64,000 nt of DNA, taken from the NCBI GenBank assembly GCA_017883045.1, contig JADGOJ010000002.1, forward strand, positions 1-64,000, in the 5' to 3' direction. This document shows, piece by piece, positions 28,232 through 36,153 of this stretch. Origin of the DNA: Acidimicrobiales bacterium (GTDB lineage Bacteria; Actinomycetota; Acidimicrobiia; Acidimicrobiales; RAAP-2). A program made the translations under genes and the position numbers. Below the pieces are notes generated by a model. It saw only the letters and a list, made by a program, of their open reading frames with translations. It had not been told where the DNA came from and did not search any database. Every line of letters starts with the position of its first letter. Position 1 is the first letter of the stretch.

Positions 28232-28471
28232 ATGGACCGCAACGAAGCTCTAACGAAATTCACCGATAACGCCGTCGAGGTGCTGGCGGTGGACCCCTCG
28301 AAGGTGACGATGGAAGCCTCCTTCGCCGACGACCTCGGTGCCGACAGCCTCGACCTGGTCGAGCTCGTCATGGCCCTCGAAGAGACGTTCGACATCGAAG
28401 TCGCGGAAGACGAGCTCAAGGACATCCGAACCGTCGGCGAAGCCTTCGAACTCATCTACGCCAAGCTGTAG
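28232..28471 (+). CDS. acpP: Acyl carrier protein
   Basis: This 79-residue acidic protein carries growing acyl chains on a phosphopantetheine arm. The attachment serine is in [16 protein letters not shown] at residue 39. Length and the four-helix pattern are typical. A clear Shine-Dalgarno sequence precedes the ATG, unlike fabD, in line with the high expression expected of this protein. The stop overlaps the fabF start by one base. Confidence 0.96.
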   Translation: MDRNEALTKFTDNAVEVLAVDPSKVTMEASFADDLGADSLDLVELVMALEETFDIEVAEDELKDIRTVGEAFELIYAKL

Positions 28472-29670
28472 TGCAGGTAGCCGTCACCCCATCGGGGCCG
28501 GTACAGGGTCGCCGGGTCGCCGTCACCGGGCTCGGGGCACTCACGTGCGCGGGCATCGGCGTGGACGCGCTGTGGAGCGCGCTGGCCAAGAGCACCGCGC
28601 CCGAGAGCAAGCGCATCGCGCCCTTCGACGCCTCGCACATCGGCGGACCCAAGGAGTTGCGCCGCCTCGACCCCTTCTCGCTCTACGCGTTGATGGCCGC
28701 CGACGAGGCCTGGAACCAGAGCGGTCTCACCGGACCGATCGTCGACGCGGGCAGCATCGTCACCACCGGCATCGGTGGGCTTCAGACCGTGATCGAGCAG
28801 CTGCGCATCCTCAATGAGAAGGGTCCCGACCGGGTCTCGCCCTTCATGGTGCCCATGATGATGCCCAACGCCGCCACCGCCGCGGTCTCGATGCGCTTCG
28901 GTCTGGGTGGGCCGTGTGAGACGGTGACCACCGCCTGCGCGGCTGGGACCCACGCGATCGGCAACGCCGCGCGGCTCGTCGCCACCGGTCGCAGCACCGT
29001 CGCGATCGCCGGCGGGGCCGAGGCCGTGATAGTGCCGATCGCCGAAGCCGGGTTCCGCAACATGACCGCGCTCAGCAGCGGCGACTTCTCGCGGCCTTTC
29101 GACGTCGACCGCGACGGCTTCGTCATGGGCGAGGGTGCGGGGATCGTCGTGCTCGAAGAGTGGGAGCACGCGCTCGCGCGCGGCGCCACCATCTACGCCG
29201 AGGTCCTCGGCGCCGCCTCGACCGCCGACGCCCACCACATCACCGCACCCGACCCCTCGGGCCACGGCGCCATCCGCTGCATGGAGTTGGCGTTGGTCGA
29301 CGCCGGCGTCAGCGCGACGGACGTCTCGCACATCAACGCCCACGGCACCTCGACCCCGCTCAACGACCTGGCCGAGTCGGTCGCCGTGCGTCACGTCTTT
29401 GGCGACCACGCTCCGCCCGTGACCTCCATCAAGGGCCACCTGGGGCACTCGCTCGCCGCCGCCGGCGCGCTCGAGGGCGTGGTCTCCGTGATGACCTTGC
29501 TCAATCAGTTGATCCCACCCACCGCCGGCACGGTGAACGTCGACCCCGAGTGCGGGCTCGACGTGGTCATCGGCGAACCGCGCAGGGCCGACATCGAGGT
29601 GGTGCTGTCGAACTCGTTCGGTTTCGGCGGCCATAACGGCAGCGTGGTCTTTCGCCGCTTCAACGGCTGA
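28471..29670 (+). CDS. fabF: 3-Oxoacyl-ACP synthase II
   Basis: This 399-residue condensing enzyme elongates acyl-ACP with malonyl-ACP. The catalytic Cys lies in VTTACAAGTHAI near residue 155. One active-site His is in INAHGTSTPLND near 290 and the second is in IKGHLGHSLAAAGALE near 325. A C-terminal NSFGFGGHNGS motif is present. The GTG start overlaps the acpP stop (TAGTG). It completes the fabD-fabG-acpP-fabF cluster; fabH and a dehydratase are not here. Its 3' end abuts the convergent TrpF-like gene with no spacer. Confidence 0.95.
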   Translation: MQVAVTPSGPVQGRRVAVTGLGALTCAGIGVDALWSALAKSTAPESKRIAPFDASHIGGPKELRRLDPFSLYALMAADEAWNQSGLTGPIVDAGSIVTTGIGGLQTVIEQLRILNEKGPDRVSPFMVPMMMPNAATAAVSMRFGLGGPCETVTTACAAGTHAIGNAARLVATGRSTVAIAGGAEAVIVPIAEAGFRNMTALSSGDFSRPFDVDRDGFVMGEGAGIVVLEEWEHALARGATIYAEVLGAASTADAHHITAPDPSGHGAIRCMELALVDAGVSATDVSHINAHGTSTPLNDLAESVAVRHVFGDHAPPVTSIKGHLGHSLAAAGALEGVVSVMTLLNQLIPPTAGTVNVDPECGLDVVIGEPRRADIEVVLSNSFGFGGHNGSVVFRRFNG

Positions 29671-30336
29671 TCAGAGCGGCCACTCGTCGTGGTGACGCTC
29701 AACGTAGGTGTGGTCGTAGGCCCAGCGCGCGTTGGCGATGAACTGGCCCAGCAGGACCGGATCCTTCACGCCCGGCGCGGTCTCCACTCCCGAGCGCACG
29801 TCCACACCCCACACCGGGTAGTTCTGCACGATGTCGACGACGTTGGAAGGGTTGAGCCCACCCGAGGCGATCATCGGGGTGCGCACGGCGTCGTCGAGGA
29901 ACAGAGCGAGGCAGTCCACCAGCGAGTCGTGATCGTCAGAGTCGGGCAAGACGAGGTAGTCGACTCCGGGGATCGGCACGGCGAGGTCGGGGTTGCCGAT
30001 GCCGGGCAGTGAACGCATCACCGTGTTGACTCGTTCGGCCACGTAGGCGAGCGCGCCTGACGTGATCGCGCCGTCGAGCTGGACGGCGGAGAGGCCCAGC
30101 GTATTGGTGATCTCGACGACGCGCTCGGGCATCTCGTTTCGAAAGACCCCCACCGAGATCGCGCCCCCGGGCAGTCGGCGCACGATGTCGTGGGCGGCAT
30201 TGACCGAGATCTGCCGGGGTGTGGGACCAAAGTCGAAGCCAACCGCGCTCGCGCCGAGCCCGATGGAGAACAGCGCGTCCTCCTCCGTGGTGACCCCCGA
30301 GACCTTGATGAATAGACCTTCAGTGTTCAACCGCAC
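29671..30336 (-). CDS. Divergent phosphoribosylanthranilate isomerase (TrpF-like)
   Basis: This 221-residue TIM-barrel protein aligns along its length with TrpF. The start IKVSGVTTEEDALFSIGLGA matches the KICGIT...EDAL segment, GVFRNE and SAVQLDG match the middle strands, and ASGGLNPSNV plus GVDVRSGVETAPGVKD match the C-terminal phosphate-binding part. The catalytic Cys of KICG is Ser here, the usual His of VQLHG is Asp, and the GGTGxxFDW segment is missing. Phosphate binding may be kept while catalysis is altered. GGAG precedes the GTG start at good spacing. No other trp gene is near. It may be a paralogue with a new function. Confidence 0.7.
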   Translation of the reverse strand: MRLNTEGLFIKVSGVTTEEDALFSIGLGASAVGFDFGPTPRQISVNAAHDIVRRLPGGAISVGVFRNEMPERVVEITNTLGLSAVQLDGAITSGALAYVAERVNTVMRSLPGIGNPDLAVPIPGVDYLVLPDSDDHDSLVDCLALFLDDAVRTPMIASGGLNPSNVVDIVQNYPVWGVDVRSGVETAPGVKDPVLLGQFIANARWAYDHTYVERHHDEWPL

Positions 30337-30382
30337 GTGGCGACTCCTTCATCACCACGTTAACGGCGCCACCTGACGCCGC

Positions 30383-31081
30383 TCAGGCAATCGGCTCGAC
30401 GACGACATCCTCAACGGCGTCGAGCAACTCGTCGCCCAGCAGGGTGCGGTGCGCAATGCCCAGGGCGATCACCGTCTCGCCGGTACGCACCGCGCTGGTG
30501 ACGCCCTGGTGGCCCGCGGGCCCCTTCGATCGCAACACCTCGTCGATCCGTTCGAACGACGGACCCGAGGCCCGCACCAGGCGCCACGGAACGCTCGATC
30601 CGCGTGCGTCGAGCCGTCCGACCAACTCCTGGCCGGTGAAGCAGCCCTTGGTGAACGAGATCGTCGACGCCACAAACGAACGGCCGAAGCTGTGCGGCGT
30701 CAACCCACCGGCGAACTCCGCCGGTCCCGGGGCGCCGGCGCGAATCTGCTCAACGATCGTGTGGAATGGTCCCTCCTCCACCTCGACGAGATCGAGGGTG
30801 CATTCGGTGCGCAACAGGAACCGTCGCAAGCGTGCCAGCGCCGCCTCACCGAGCGATCGCGGCACCGTCAGCGCGAAGCCCTCGAAGACCCTCGTGACCT
30901 GGCACGAGGTGATGACCACGCTGTCGGGGGCGAGGATCAGGGCCCACAGACCCTCATCGGGCACCGCCGAGAGGTCCTGGCTCAGTTGGCCCTGGAGGAA
31001 TTGCTCGCTCTGGGGCCCGCGCACGAGGATCCTCGACCACGCCAAGGCTCCCTCACCCGCTGCGCTCGTCGAATCACTCAT
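30383..31081 (-). CDS. ygfZ: Folate-binding protein YgfZ
   Basis: This 232-residue GcvT-like protein carries the YgfZ signature KGCFTGQELVGRLDARG near residue 140 with the conserved cysteine. YgfZ supports assembly or repair of iron-sulfur enzymes using folate. The N-terminal part (WSRILVRGPQSEQFLQGQLSQDL) is also typical. It diverges from a small gene upstream of mshD, and a shared AT-rich site at 31089-31095 may carry both promoters. Confidence 0.85.
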   Translation of the reverse strand: MSDSTSAAGEGALAWSRILVRGPQSEQFLQGQLSQDLSAVPDEGLWALILAPDSVVITSCQVTRVFEGFALTVPRSLGEAALARLRRFLLRTECTLDLVEVEEGPFHTIVEQIRAGAPGPAEFAGGLTPHSFGRSFVASTISFTKGCFTGQELVGRLDARGSSVPWRLVRASGPSFERIDEVLRSKGPAGHQGVTSAVRTGETVIALGIAHRTLLGDELLDAVEDVVVEPIA

Positions 31082-31088
31082 CGACCAC

Positions 31089-31095
31089 TACAGTA
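31089..31095. promoter_or_regulatory. Overlapping divergent -10 elements
   Basis: The sequence TACAGTA contains TACAGT on the plus strand (31089-31094) and TACTGT on the minus strand (31090-31095), both TANNNT. The minus-strand element would start ygfZ transcription 2-3 nt before its ATG; the plus-strand one would drive the small gene at 31132. The two polymerases would compete. Confidence 0.4.
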
Positions 31096-31131
31096 AGCGC
31101 GAGCGAGAAGCGCCCGAGCGAAAGCCAGTCG

Positions 31132-31320
31132 ATGAGCATGCACACCGAACTCAACACGATCACCTCGACGCTCAACGAGCTCTCCGCGCGCATCACCGCG
31201 CTCGTCGAGACCGAGGGCTCGGCGATGCCCCCCGACACCTACACCGAACTGGTGGCGGCGGAGCGCACGATCGGGGCGCTGCTGCGACGGCTGAACCGCG
31301 TGGCTGGCCGAATTGGCTAG
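31132..31320 (+). CDS. Small helical protein of unknown function
   Basis: This 62-residue protein has two predicted helices separated by a short proline-containing turn: LNTITSTLNELSARITALVE and YTELVAAERTIGALLRRLNR. It has no signal peptide, cysteine or recognised domain. It sits 22 bp upstream of mshD on the same strand. No strong ribosome-binding site is visible, but codon use and GC pattern match coding DNA here. A role in mycothiol metabolism is not supported beyond position. Confidence 0.6.
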   Translation: MSMHTELNTITSTLNELSARITALVETEGSAMPPDTYTELVAAERTIGALLRRLNRVAGRIG

Positions 31321-31330
31321 GGCGCGCCGA

Positions 31331-31336
31331 TAACCT
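31331..31336 (+). promoter_or_regulatory. Candidate leaderless -10 element of mshD
   Basis: TAACCT sits at -12 to -7 from the mshD ATG; no Shine-Dalgarno is present. The 8-mer TAACCTTC recurs at the same distance before the SEDS gene at 39294. Confidence 0.6.
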
Positions 31337-31342
31337 TCCTCC

Positions 31343-32188
31343 ATGACTGATTCGTGGCAGCGTTGCACCACCCTGACCCCCGAGCGGCGTTTGGACGTGC
31401 TCAACCTGCTGAACCGCACCGAGTCGCTGCTCGGGCGCGAGGCGATCGACGAGGCTCGCCGGCGCACCGTGGTCCACGGATGGCGGGCCGAGCACTGGTT
31501 GCAGTACCACGGCGAAGTCCTGGTCAAGTACGCCATGGTCAACGGTACCGAGCACGCGATGGTCGAGATGTGCGGTGGCGACGTCGACGAAGCACTGCTC
31601 TCGAACCTGCTCGCAACCCACGAGACCCTCGACTGGTGGACCCGGGGGCCCCAGACGCCCGCCCATGCGAAGTGCCAGGTCGTTCGCACGCTCCAGCTCA
31701 TGCAGGTGGCGTTGCCCGTGGCCTGCGTGGACGTCCCGGCCGGCGCGACGCTTCGCAACTTCGAACCCGGACGTGACGAGCAGGCCTGGCTCGAGCAGAA
31801 CAACGCGGCCTTCGCCTCGCACCCCGAGCAGGGCGCGTGGCTGCTCGCCGACCTCGACGAGCGCACCCGTGAGCCGTGGTTCGACCCCTCGGGATTCCTG
31901 CTGCTCGAGATTGACGGCCGTCTCGCCGCGTCGTGCTGGACCAAGGTCCACGAGCTGCATCCCGACCGCTTCGGCGAGATCTACATCATCTCGGTCCACC
32001 CCGACTTCCAGGGACGCGACCTCGGCCGCGTGATGGTCACCCAGGGCCTCGAGGTCCTTCGGCGCAAGGGCGTCACCCACGCGATGCTCTTCGTCGACGA
32101 GTCCAACGTTGGCGCGAAGGCCCTCTACGAGTCGCTGGGCTTCAAGGTCGTGCGCGACGACCGGCTCGTACGCTTCACGCGCTCCTAG
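31343..32188 (+). CDS. mshD: Mycothiol synthase (acetyltransferase)
   Basis: This 281-residue protein has two GNAT acetyltransferase domains. It acetylates Cys-GlcN-Ins to finish mycothiol, the main low-molecular thiol of actinobacteria. The C-terminal domain is the recognisable one: NNAAFASHPEQGAW, EPWFDPSGFLLLE, SCWTKVHE, IISVHPDFQGRDLGRVM (acetyl-CoA site) and ALYESLGFKVV. The N-terminal domain is weaker, as in known MshD. Its presence is good evidence that the organism belongs to Actinomycetota. It ends with a 4-bp convergent overlap with the VIT transporter gene. Confidence 0.9.
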   Translation: MTDSWQRCTTLTPERRLDVLNLLNRTESLLGREAIDEARRRTVVHGWRAEHWLQYHGEVLVKYAMVNGTEHAMVEMCGGDVDEALLSNLLATHETLDWWTRGPQTPAHAKCQVVRTLQLMQVALPVACVDVPAGATLRNFEPGRDEQAWLEQNNAAFASHPEQGAWLLADLDERTREPWFDPSGFLLLEIDGRLAASCWTKVHELHPDRFGEIYIISVHPDFQGRDLGRVMVTQGLEVLRRKGVTHAMLFVDESNVGAKALYESLGFKVVRDDRLVRFTRS

Positions 32189-32883
32189 TGACCCACCAGT
32201 CGGCCGATGCCGTAGGTGACCGCGGCCGCCAGGGCGGCGATGGCGACCTGGCGCATCGCCCAGCGCGCGATGCCGTTGCGCGTCATCCACCCGATCGCCC
32301 CGCCGACGACCGCCGCGCCGACGCCCGCGAGGACGCAGCTCACAACCAGCTCGTTGCCTCGCGAGGTGAACAGCCACGGCAGCAACGGCACGAGCGCGCC
32401 CAGGGAGAAGGCGATCAGGGAGGAGAAGGCCGCGGACCACGGGGAACCCGTGGCCGAGGGGTCGATGCCGAGCTCCTCACGCGCGTGGGTGCGCAGCGCC
32501 AACTCAGGGTCGCTCATCAGGTCGGTCGAGAGCCGGTCGGCCAGTTCGGGCTCGATGCCCTGGCTGACGAAGAGGTCACGAAGCTCCTTCTGCTCGGCTT
32601 GGGGGTGCTGCGCGAGCGACCGACGCTCCACGTCGATCTCGTACTCGAGCATCTCCTTGTGGGCGCGCATCGAAACGTACTCACCGCTCGCCATCGAGAA
32701 GCTCCCCGCGACGAGGCCGGCGAGTCCCGCGAGGCGCACGACGCCGTGGCCCGGATTGGCACCGGCGAAGCCGAGGATCAGCGAGACGTTGGTGACCAGA
32801 CCGTCGCTCACGCCAAATATCGCCGCGCGGAACCAGCCGCTCTCGATCTGGCGATGCTCTTCGGCATGGACGACGGAACTCAT
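32185..32883 (-). CDS. VIT1/CCC1-family iron/manganese transporter
   Basis: This 232-residue membrane protein has the family start FRAAIFGVSDGLVTNVSLILGFAGA in helix 1 and AGSFSMASGEYVSMRAHKEMLEYEI, where Met, Glu and His residues lie near the metal path. A cytoplasmic acidic insertion of about 80 residues follows (the metal-binding region in plant VIT1), then three C-terminal helices. Members export Fe(II)/Mn(II) from the cytoplasm into vacuoles or out of the cell. TAGAAT stands at -12 to -7 from the ATG, suggesting a leaderless message. Confidence 0.88.
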   Translation of the reverse strand: MSSVVHAEEHRQIESGWFRAAIFGVSDGLVTNVSLILGFAGANPGHGVVRLAGLAGLVAGSFSMASGEYVSMRAHKEMLEYEIDVERRSLAQHPQAEQKELRDLFVSQGIEPELADRLSTDLMSDPELALRTHAREELGIDPSATGSPWSAAFSSLIAFSLGALVPLLPWLFTSRGNELVVSCVLAGVGAAVVGGAIGWMTRNGIARWAMRQVAIAALAAAVTYGIGRLVGH

Positions 32884-32889
32884 GTCGCG

Positions 32890-32895
32890 ATTCTA
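32890..32895 (-). promoter_or_regulatory. Candidate leaderless -10 element of the VIT gene
   Basis: TAGAAT lies at -12 to -7 from the ATG at 32883. The identical hexamer occurs at the same place before ppm1. Confidence 0.6.
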
Positions 32896-32960
32896 TGCCG
32901 AGACTCCACGACCGCAGGGCGGAGCAGGGCCGAAAAGATAGAGTTGTCGAGGAGGCTCCT

Positions 32961-33416
32961 ATGACGACCCATGTGAAGAGCATTGAAGACCTGACGCCCC
33001 TCATCGGCACCCACCTCGGCTACTCGGACTACCACACCGTGACCCAGGAGCAGGTCAACCTGTTCGCCGACGCGACCGGCGACCACCAGTGGATCCACGT
33101 GGACCCCGAGCGCGCCAAGACCGGCCCTTTCGGCCAGACCATCGCCCACGGCTACCTCACCCTCTCCCTGATCCCGGTGCTGCTGGGCAGCGTCATGAAG
33201 GTCGAAGGCGTCGCCATGGGCGTCAACTACGGCACCAACAAGGTGCGGTTCACGAGCCCGGTGCCGGTCGGCTCACCGATCCGCGCCGGCGCGACGCTCG
33301 CCTCGGTGGAACCGGTGGCCGGTGGCGTGCAGGTGGCCCTCGACGTCATCGTCGAGGTGCAGGACGCCGCCAAGCCGTCGTGCGTCGCCCAAGTGGTCTT
33401 TCGCTACTACAGCTAG
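32961..33416 (+). CDS. MaoC-like hot-dog dehydratase/hydratase
   Basis: This 151-residue single hot-dog protein has the R-hydratase motif NLFADATGDHQWIHVDPERA near residues 34-53, with the catalytic Asp and His, followed by FGQTIAHGYLTLSLIPVL. Such proteins hydrate trans-2-enoyl thioesters; in actinobacteria related ones act as fatty-acid dehydratases. The ATG at 32961 has a strong Shine-Dalgarno GAGGAGG upstream, so the longer frame is rejected. It lies directly upstream of menG, but a functional link is not evident. Confidence 0.87.
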   Translation: MTTHVKSIEDLTPLIGTHLGYSDYHTVTQEQVNLFADATGDHQWIHVDPERAKTGPFGQTIAHGYLTLSLIPVLLGSVMKVEGVAMGVNYGTNKVRFTSPVPVGSPIRAGATLASVEPVAGGVQVALDVIVEVQDAAKPSCVAQVVFRYYS

Positions 33417-33421
33417 TTCAC

Positions 33422-34114
33422 TTGCCCGAGAGCCCCCTCCCCCAAGGCGAAGAGAAGACCCGCCAGGTCCGCGCCATGTTCGACGCCATCGCGTCGCGCT
33501 ACGAGCTGGTGAACAAGCTGATGACGTTCGGCCTCGACGCGCGCTGGCGGCGTCGTGCCGTGAGCGACCTGCGACTGCCTCCCAAGAGCGTCGTGCTGGA
33601 CATCGCGGCGGGCACCGGCGACTTCACCCGGGAACTCGAGCGCCAGGGCCACAGCGCTGTCGCCACCGACCTCTCCTACGGCATGCTCGCCGCCGGGCGC
33701 GCGATGCCCGAGCGGGTCCAGGCCGACGCCGCGTCGTTGCCGTTTCGCAGCGCCAGCTTCGACGGTGTGACGTGCGGCTACGCGCTGCGCAACTTCACCG
33801 ACCTCGCCGCCACCCTCGACGAGATGGCGCGTGTGCTGCGCGCGGGCGGGCGGCTCTCCCTGCTCGAGGTCGCCGAGCCGCGCTCGGGCCTGTGGCGCGC
33901 CGGCTTCAGGTTCTGGTTCCGCCGCGTCGTGCCGTTCATCGGATCGTTGCTCTCGGACCGCGCCGCGTACCGCTACCTGCCCCAGTCGACCGCCTACCTG
34001 CCCGAAAGCGACGAGATCGCGCGGATGCTCAATCGTTCGGGCTTCAGCGCCGTCAACCACCGCCGCGTGATGGGCGGGCTCAGTCAGCAGTTCATCGCGA
34101 CGAGGACGTCGTGA
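33422..34114 (+). CDS. menG: Demethylmenaquinone methyltransferase
   Basis: This 230-residue SAM-dependent methyltransferase of the UbiE/MenG family does the last step of menaquinone synthesis. Motifs are VRAMFDAIASRYELVNKLMTFG, VLDIAAGTGDFT (SAM motif I), YALRNFTD and RYLPQSTAYLP. The family N-terminus requires a start before VRAMFD; the in-frame TTG at 33422, five bases after the preceding stop, fits best. The ATG at 33476 would cut into the conserved region. No clear ribosome-binding site is seen, so coupling with the preceding gene is likely. It overlaps menF by 4 bp. Confidence 0.88.
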   Translation: MPESPLPQGEEKTRQVRAMFDAIASRYELVNKLMTFGLDARWRRRAVSDLRLPPKSVVLDIAAGTGDFTRELERQGHSAVATDLSYGMLAAGRAMPERVQADAASLPFRSASFDGVTCGYALRNFTDLAATLDEMARVLRAGGRLSLLEVAEPRSGLWRAGFRFWFRRVVPFIGSLLSDRAAYRYLPQSTAYLPESDEIARMLNRSGFSAVNHRRVMGGLSQQFIATRTS

Positions 34115-35355
34115 GGTTCCTGCGCGACGCCATCGAGCCCCAGCGGCTCGACGCACTGCGCGCGGTCGGAGCCCGCGACGGATGGCTGCTCGAGACCGCC
34201 GACGTCATCCGGGTGGGCTTTGGCCGCTCGGTCGACCAGGTCGTGCTGGACGAGGGGCTCGAAGCACCCTTCGACGCGCGCGGTGCGCTGCATCGCCACG
34301 AGCTCGCCGGCAGCGACGGACCGTCCGGCTCGGGGATCGTCGCCTTCGGCGCTCTGCCCTTCGACCGCTCGGCGCGCGCCCAACTCGACGTTCCCGAGTT
34401 CTGCGTCACCCAGACCAAAGAGGGCGACGCGTGGATGACGCGCCTCGAGGGGTCCTCGGGCTGGCAGGAGATCCTCGCCGGCGCGACGGCTCCGGTCCAG
34501 GAGACCCAGAGCCTGCGATCGCTGACCTTGCAGCCGACGCCCGAGGAGTACGCCCACAACGTGGCCCTGGCCGTCGAGATCCTGCGTTCCAAGGAGATCG
34601 ACAAGGTCGTGCTCGCTCGCGCGGTGCTCGGTTCGGTGCCCGAGCCGATCGACCCGGCGGCCGTCGCCCAGCGACTACGACTACGCGAGCCGATCTGCGC
34701 CATCTACTCGATGCCCACCGCCGACGGCCGTCGCTACGTCGGAGCCACCCCCGAACTGCTCGCGAGGCGCTCGGGCGCGCACCTGCAGTCCCACCCGCTC
34801 GCCGGCACCATCGCGCTGCCGCCCAACGTGGCGCCCGACGACTACCAGAAGTGGCTGCTCGGCAGCACGAAGAACCTCCACGAACACAACGTGCCGGTGA
34901 ACGAGATCGTCAACACCCTCGCCACCGTCTACGACGACGTGACGGCTGACCCCACGCCGTCGATCGTTTCACTGCGGACCCTCGCGCACCTCGGCACCTG
35001 GGTCTACGCCTCGTGCCACGACCAGTCCGCGGCGCCTGACGCGCTCGAGGTGTTGCGACTGCTGCACCCGACGTCGGCGGTGGGCGGAGTGCCGCGCGCG
35101 AGCGCCTACGAGCTGATCCGGCGCCTCGAGCAGCACGACCGGGGCAACTACGCCGGTCCGCTCGGCTGGATCGACGCCAACGGCGACGGCGAGTGGTGGA
35201 TCGGATTCCGCGGCGTGCTGTTGAACGGCGCCCAGTTCGAGGCCTGGGCCGGCGCCGGGATCGTCAGCGAGTCCGACCCGACCGCCGAGCGTGAGGAGAC
35301 CAAGGCCAAGCTGGCGAGCGTCTTGTCGTCGGTGCTGGTCGACGCCGTTCAGTGA
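34111..35355 (+). CDS. menF: Isochorismate synthase
   Basis: This 414-residue chorismate-binding enzyme converts chorismate to isochorismate, the entry to menaquinone. The C-terminal catalytic domain shows KVVLAR near residue 165, SHPLAGT near 230, LLHPTSAVGGVPR near 320, and GNYAGPLGWIDANGDGEWW near 345. The GTG start overlaps the menG stop. A siderophore role is possible for this family, but the overlap with menG favours menaquinone. The last 92 bp overlap the antisense 3' end of the Ppm1 gene. Confidence 0.88.
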   Translation: MRFLRDAIEPQRLDALRAVGARDGWLLETADVIRVGFGRSVDQVVLDEGLEAPFDARGALHRHELAGSDGPSGSGIVAFGALPFDRSARAQLDVPEFCVTQTKEGDAWMTRLEGSSGWQEILAGATAPVQETQSLRSLTLQPTPEEYAHNVALAVEILRSKEIDKVVLARAVLGSVPEPIDPAAVAQRLRLREPICAIYSMPTADGRRYVGATPELLARRSGAHLQSHPLAGTIALPPNVAPDDYQKWLLGSTKNLHEHNVPVNEIVNTLATVYDDVTADPTPSIVSLRTLAHLGTWVYASCHDQSAAPDALEVLRLLHPTSAVGGVPRASAYELIRRLEQHDRGNYAGPLGWIDANGDGEWWIGFRGVLLNGAQFEAWAGAGIVSESDPTAEREETKAKLASVLSSVLVDAVQ

Positions 35356-36067
35356 GCCCGCGGCCGAAGAGCCGCTCGATCGCCCACTTCGTGACCAGCA
35401 ACAGCGCCTCGAGCACGATGGCGCCCGACATCTTGGACTCGCCGCGCTCGCGGTCCGTGAACGAGATGGGCGACTCGACGATCGACACGCCAGCGCGTCG
35501 GGCACGGTACGTCATCTCGATCTGGAAGCCGTAGCCGTCGGCGGTGACCGTCTGGTAGCCGATCCTCTCGAGCGCGTGCTGCGAATAGACGCGGTAGCCG
35601 GCCGTCGAGTCGGCGACCTTCAGCCCGAGCATGATCGAGGCGTACTGGTTCCCGCCACGCGAAAGCATCCGCCGCGAGAACGACCATTGCGGGATGTGAC
35701 CGCCGGGGACGTAACGCGAGCCAATGACGACGTCGCTGGTCTCGGCCGCCGCGAGCAGCGCCGGCAGGGTCAGAGGGTCGTGGGAGAAGTCGCAGTCGAT
35801 CTCCACGAAGTGGTCGTAGCCCCGCTCGAGCCCCCAGGTGAACCCCGCACGGTACGCGCCGCCCAGGCCGCTCTTGGCCGTGCGATGAAGGATCTCGATC
35901 CGGCCGAGTTCGTCGGCGACCTTCCGAGCCAGTTCGCCGGTGCCGTCGGGGCTCGCGTCGTCCACGACCAGGACGTCGCACTCGGGCACGACCTGGCGCA
36001 AGGCGCGCAGCATCGCCTCGACGTTCAAGATCTCGTTGTACGTGGGTAGGACCACAAGCGTACGCAT
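35264..36067 (-). CDS. ppm1: Polyprenol monophosphomannose synthase (GT2)
   Basis: This 267-residue GT2 glycosyltransferase resembles the catalytic domain of actinobacterial Ppm1/DPM1. It shows LVVLPTYNEILNVEAML, VVDDASPDGTGELAR, HFVEIDCDFSHDP (metal-binding Asp), VIGSRYVPGG and STAGYRVYSQHALE. It makes polyprenyl-phosphate-mannose for lipoglycan and protein mannosylation, which fits the PIM genes at the window's right end. No apolipoprotein acyltransferase is fused or adjacent. The final 30 residues are an Arg/Pro-rich tail encoded antisense to menF and are not part of the fold. TAGAAT at -12 to -7 suggests a leaderless start. Confidence 0.85.
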   Translation of the reverse strand: MRTLVVLPTYNEILNVEAMLRALRQVVPECDVLVVDDASPDGTGELARKVADELGRIEILHRTAKSGLGGAYRAGFTWGLERGYDHFVEIDCDFSHDPLTLPALLAAAETSDVVIGSRYVPGGHIPQWSFSRRMLSRGGNQYASIMLGLKVADSTAGYRVYSQHALERIGYQTVTADGYGFQIEMTYRARRAGVSIVESPISFTDRERGESKMSGAIVLEALLLVTKWAIERLFGRGLTERRRPAPTTRRSPAWPWSPHARRSGRTR

Positions 36068-36073
36068 CTGACG

Positions 36074-36079
36074 ATTCTA
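36074..36079 (-). promoter_or_regulatory. Candidate leaderless -10 element of ppm1
   Basis: TAGAAT lies at -12 to -7 from the ATG at 36067, with no Shine-Dalgarno sequence. Confidence 0.6.
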
Positions 36080-36141
36080 CCGGCGCCACCGCGGCCGCCA
36101 CTTTCCAATTCTCCCGTTTGATGAGGGGATAGTCGCACGCT

Positions 36142-36147
36142 TAAGGT
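36142..36147 (+). promoter_or_regulatory. Candidate leaderless -10 element of the YbhN-like gene
   Basis: TAAGGT lies at -12 to -7 from the ATG at 36154. The AAGG inside it could also serve as a weak ribosome-binding site, so this case is less certain. Confidence 0.45.
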
Positions 36148-36153
36148 ACTGTC

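Noticed and set aside
35264-35353. Arg/Pro-rich tail of Ppm1 as a second domain
   Set aside because: It has no fold-like pattern and is fully explained by reading antisense through menF.
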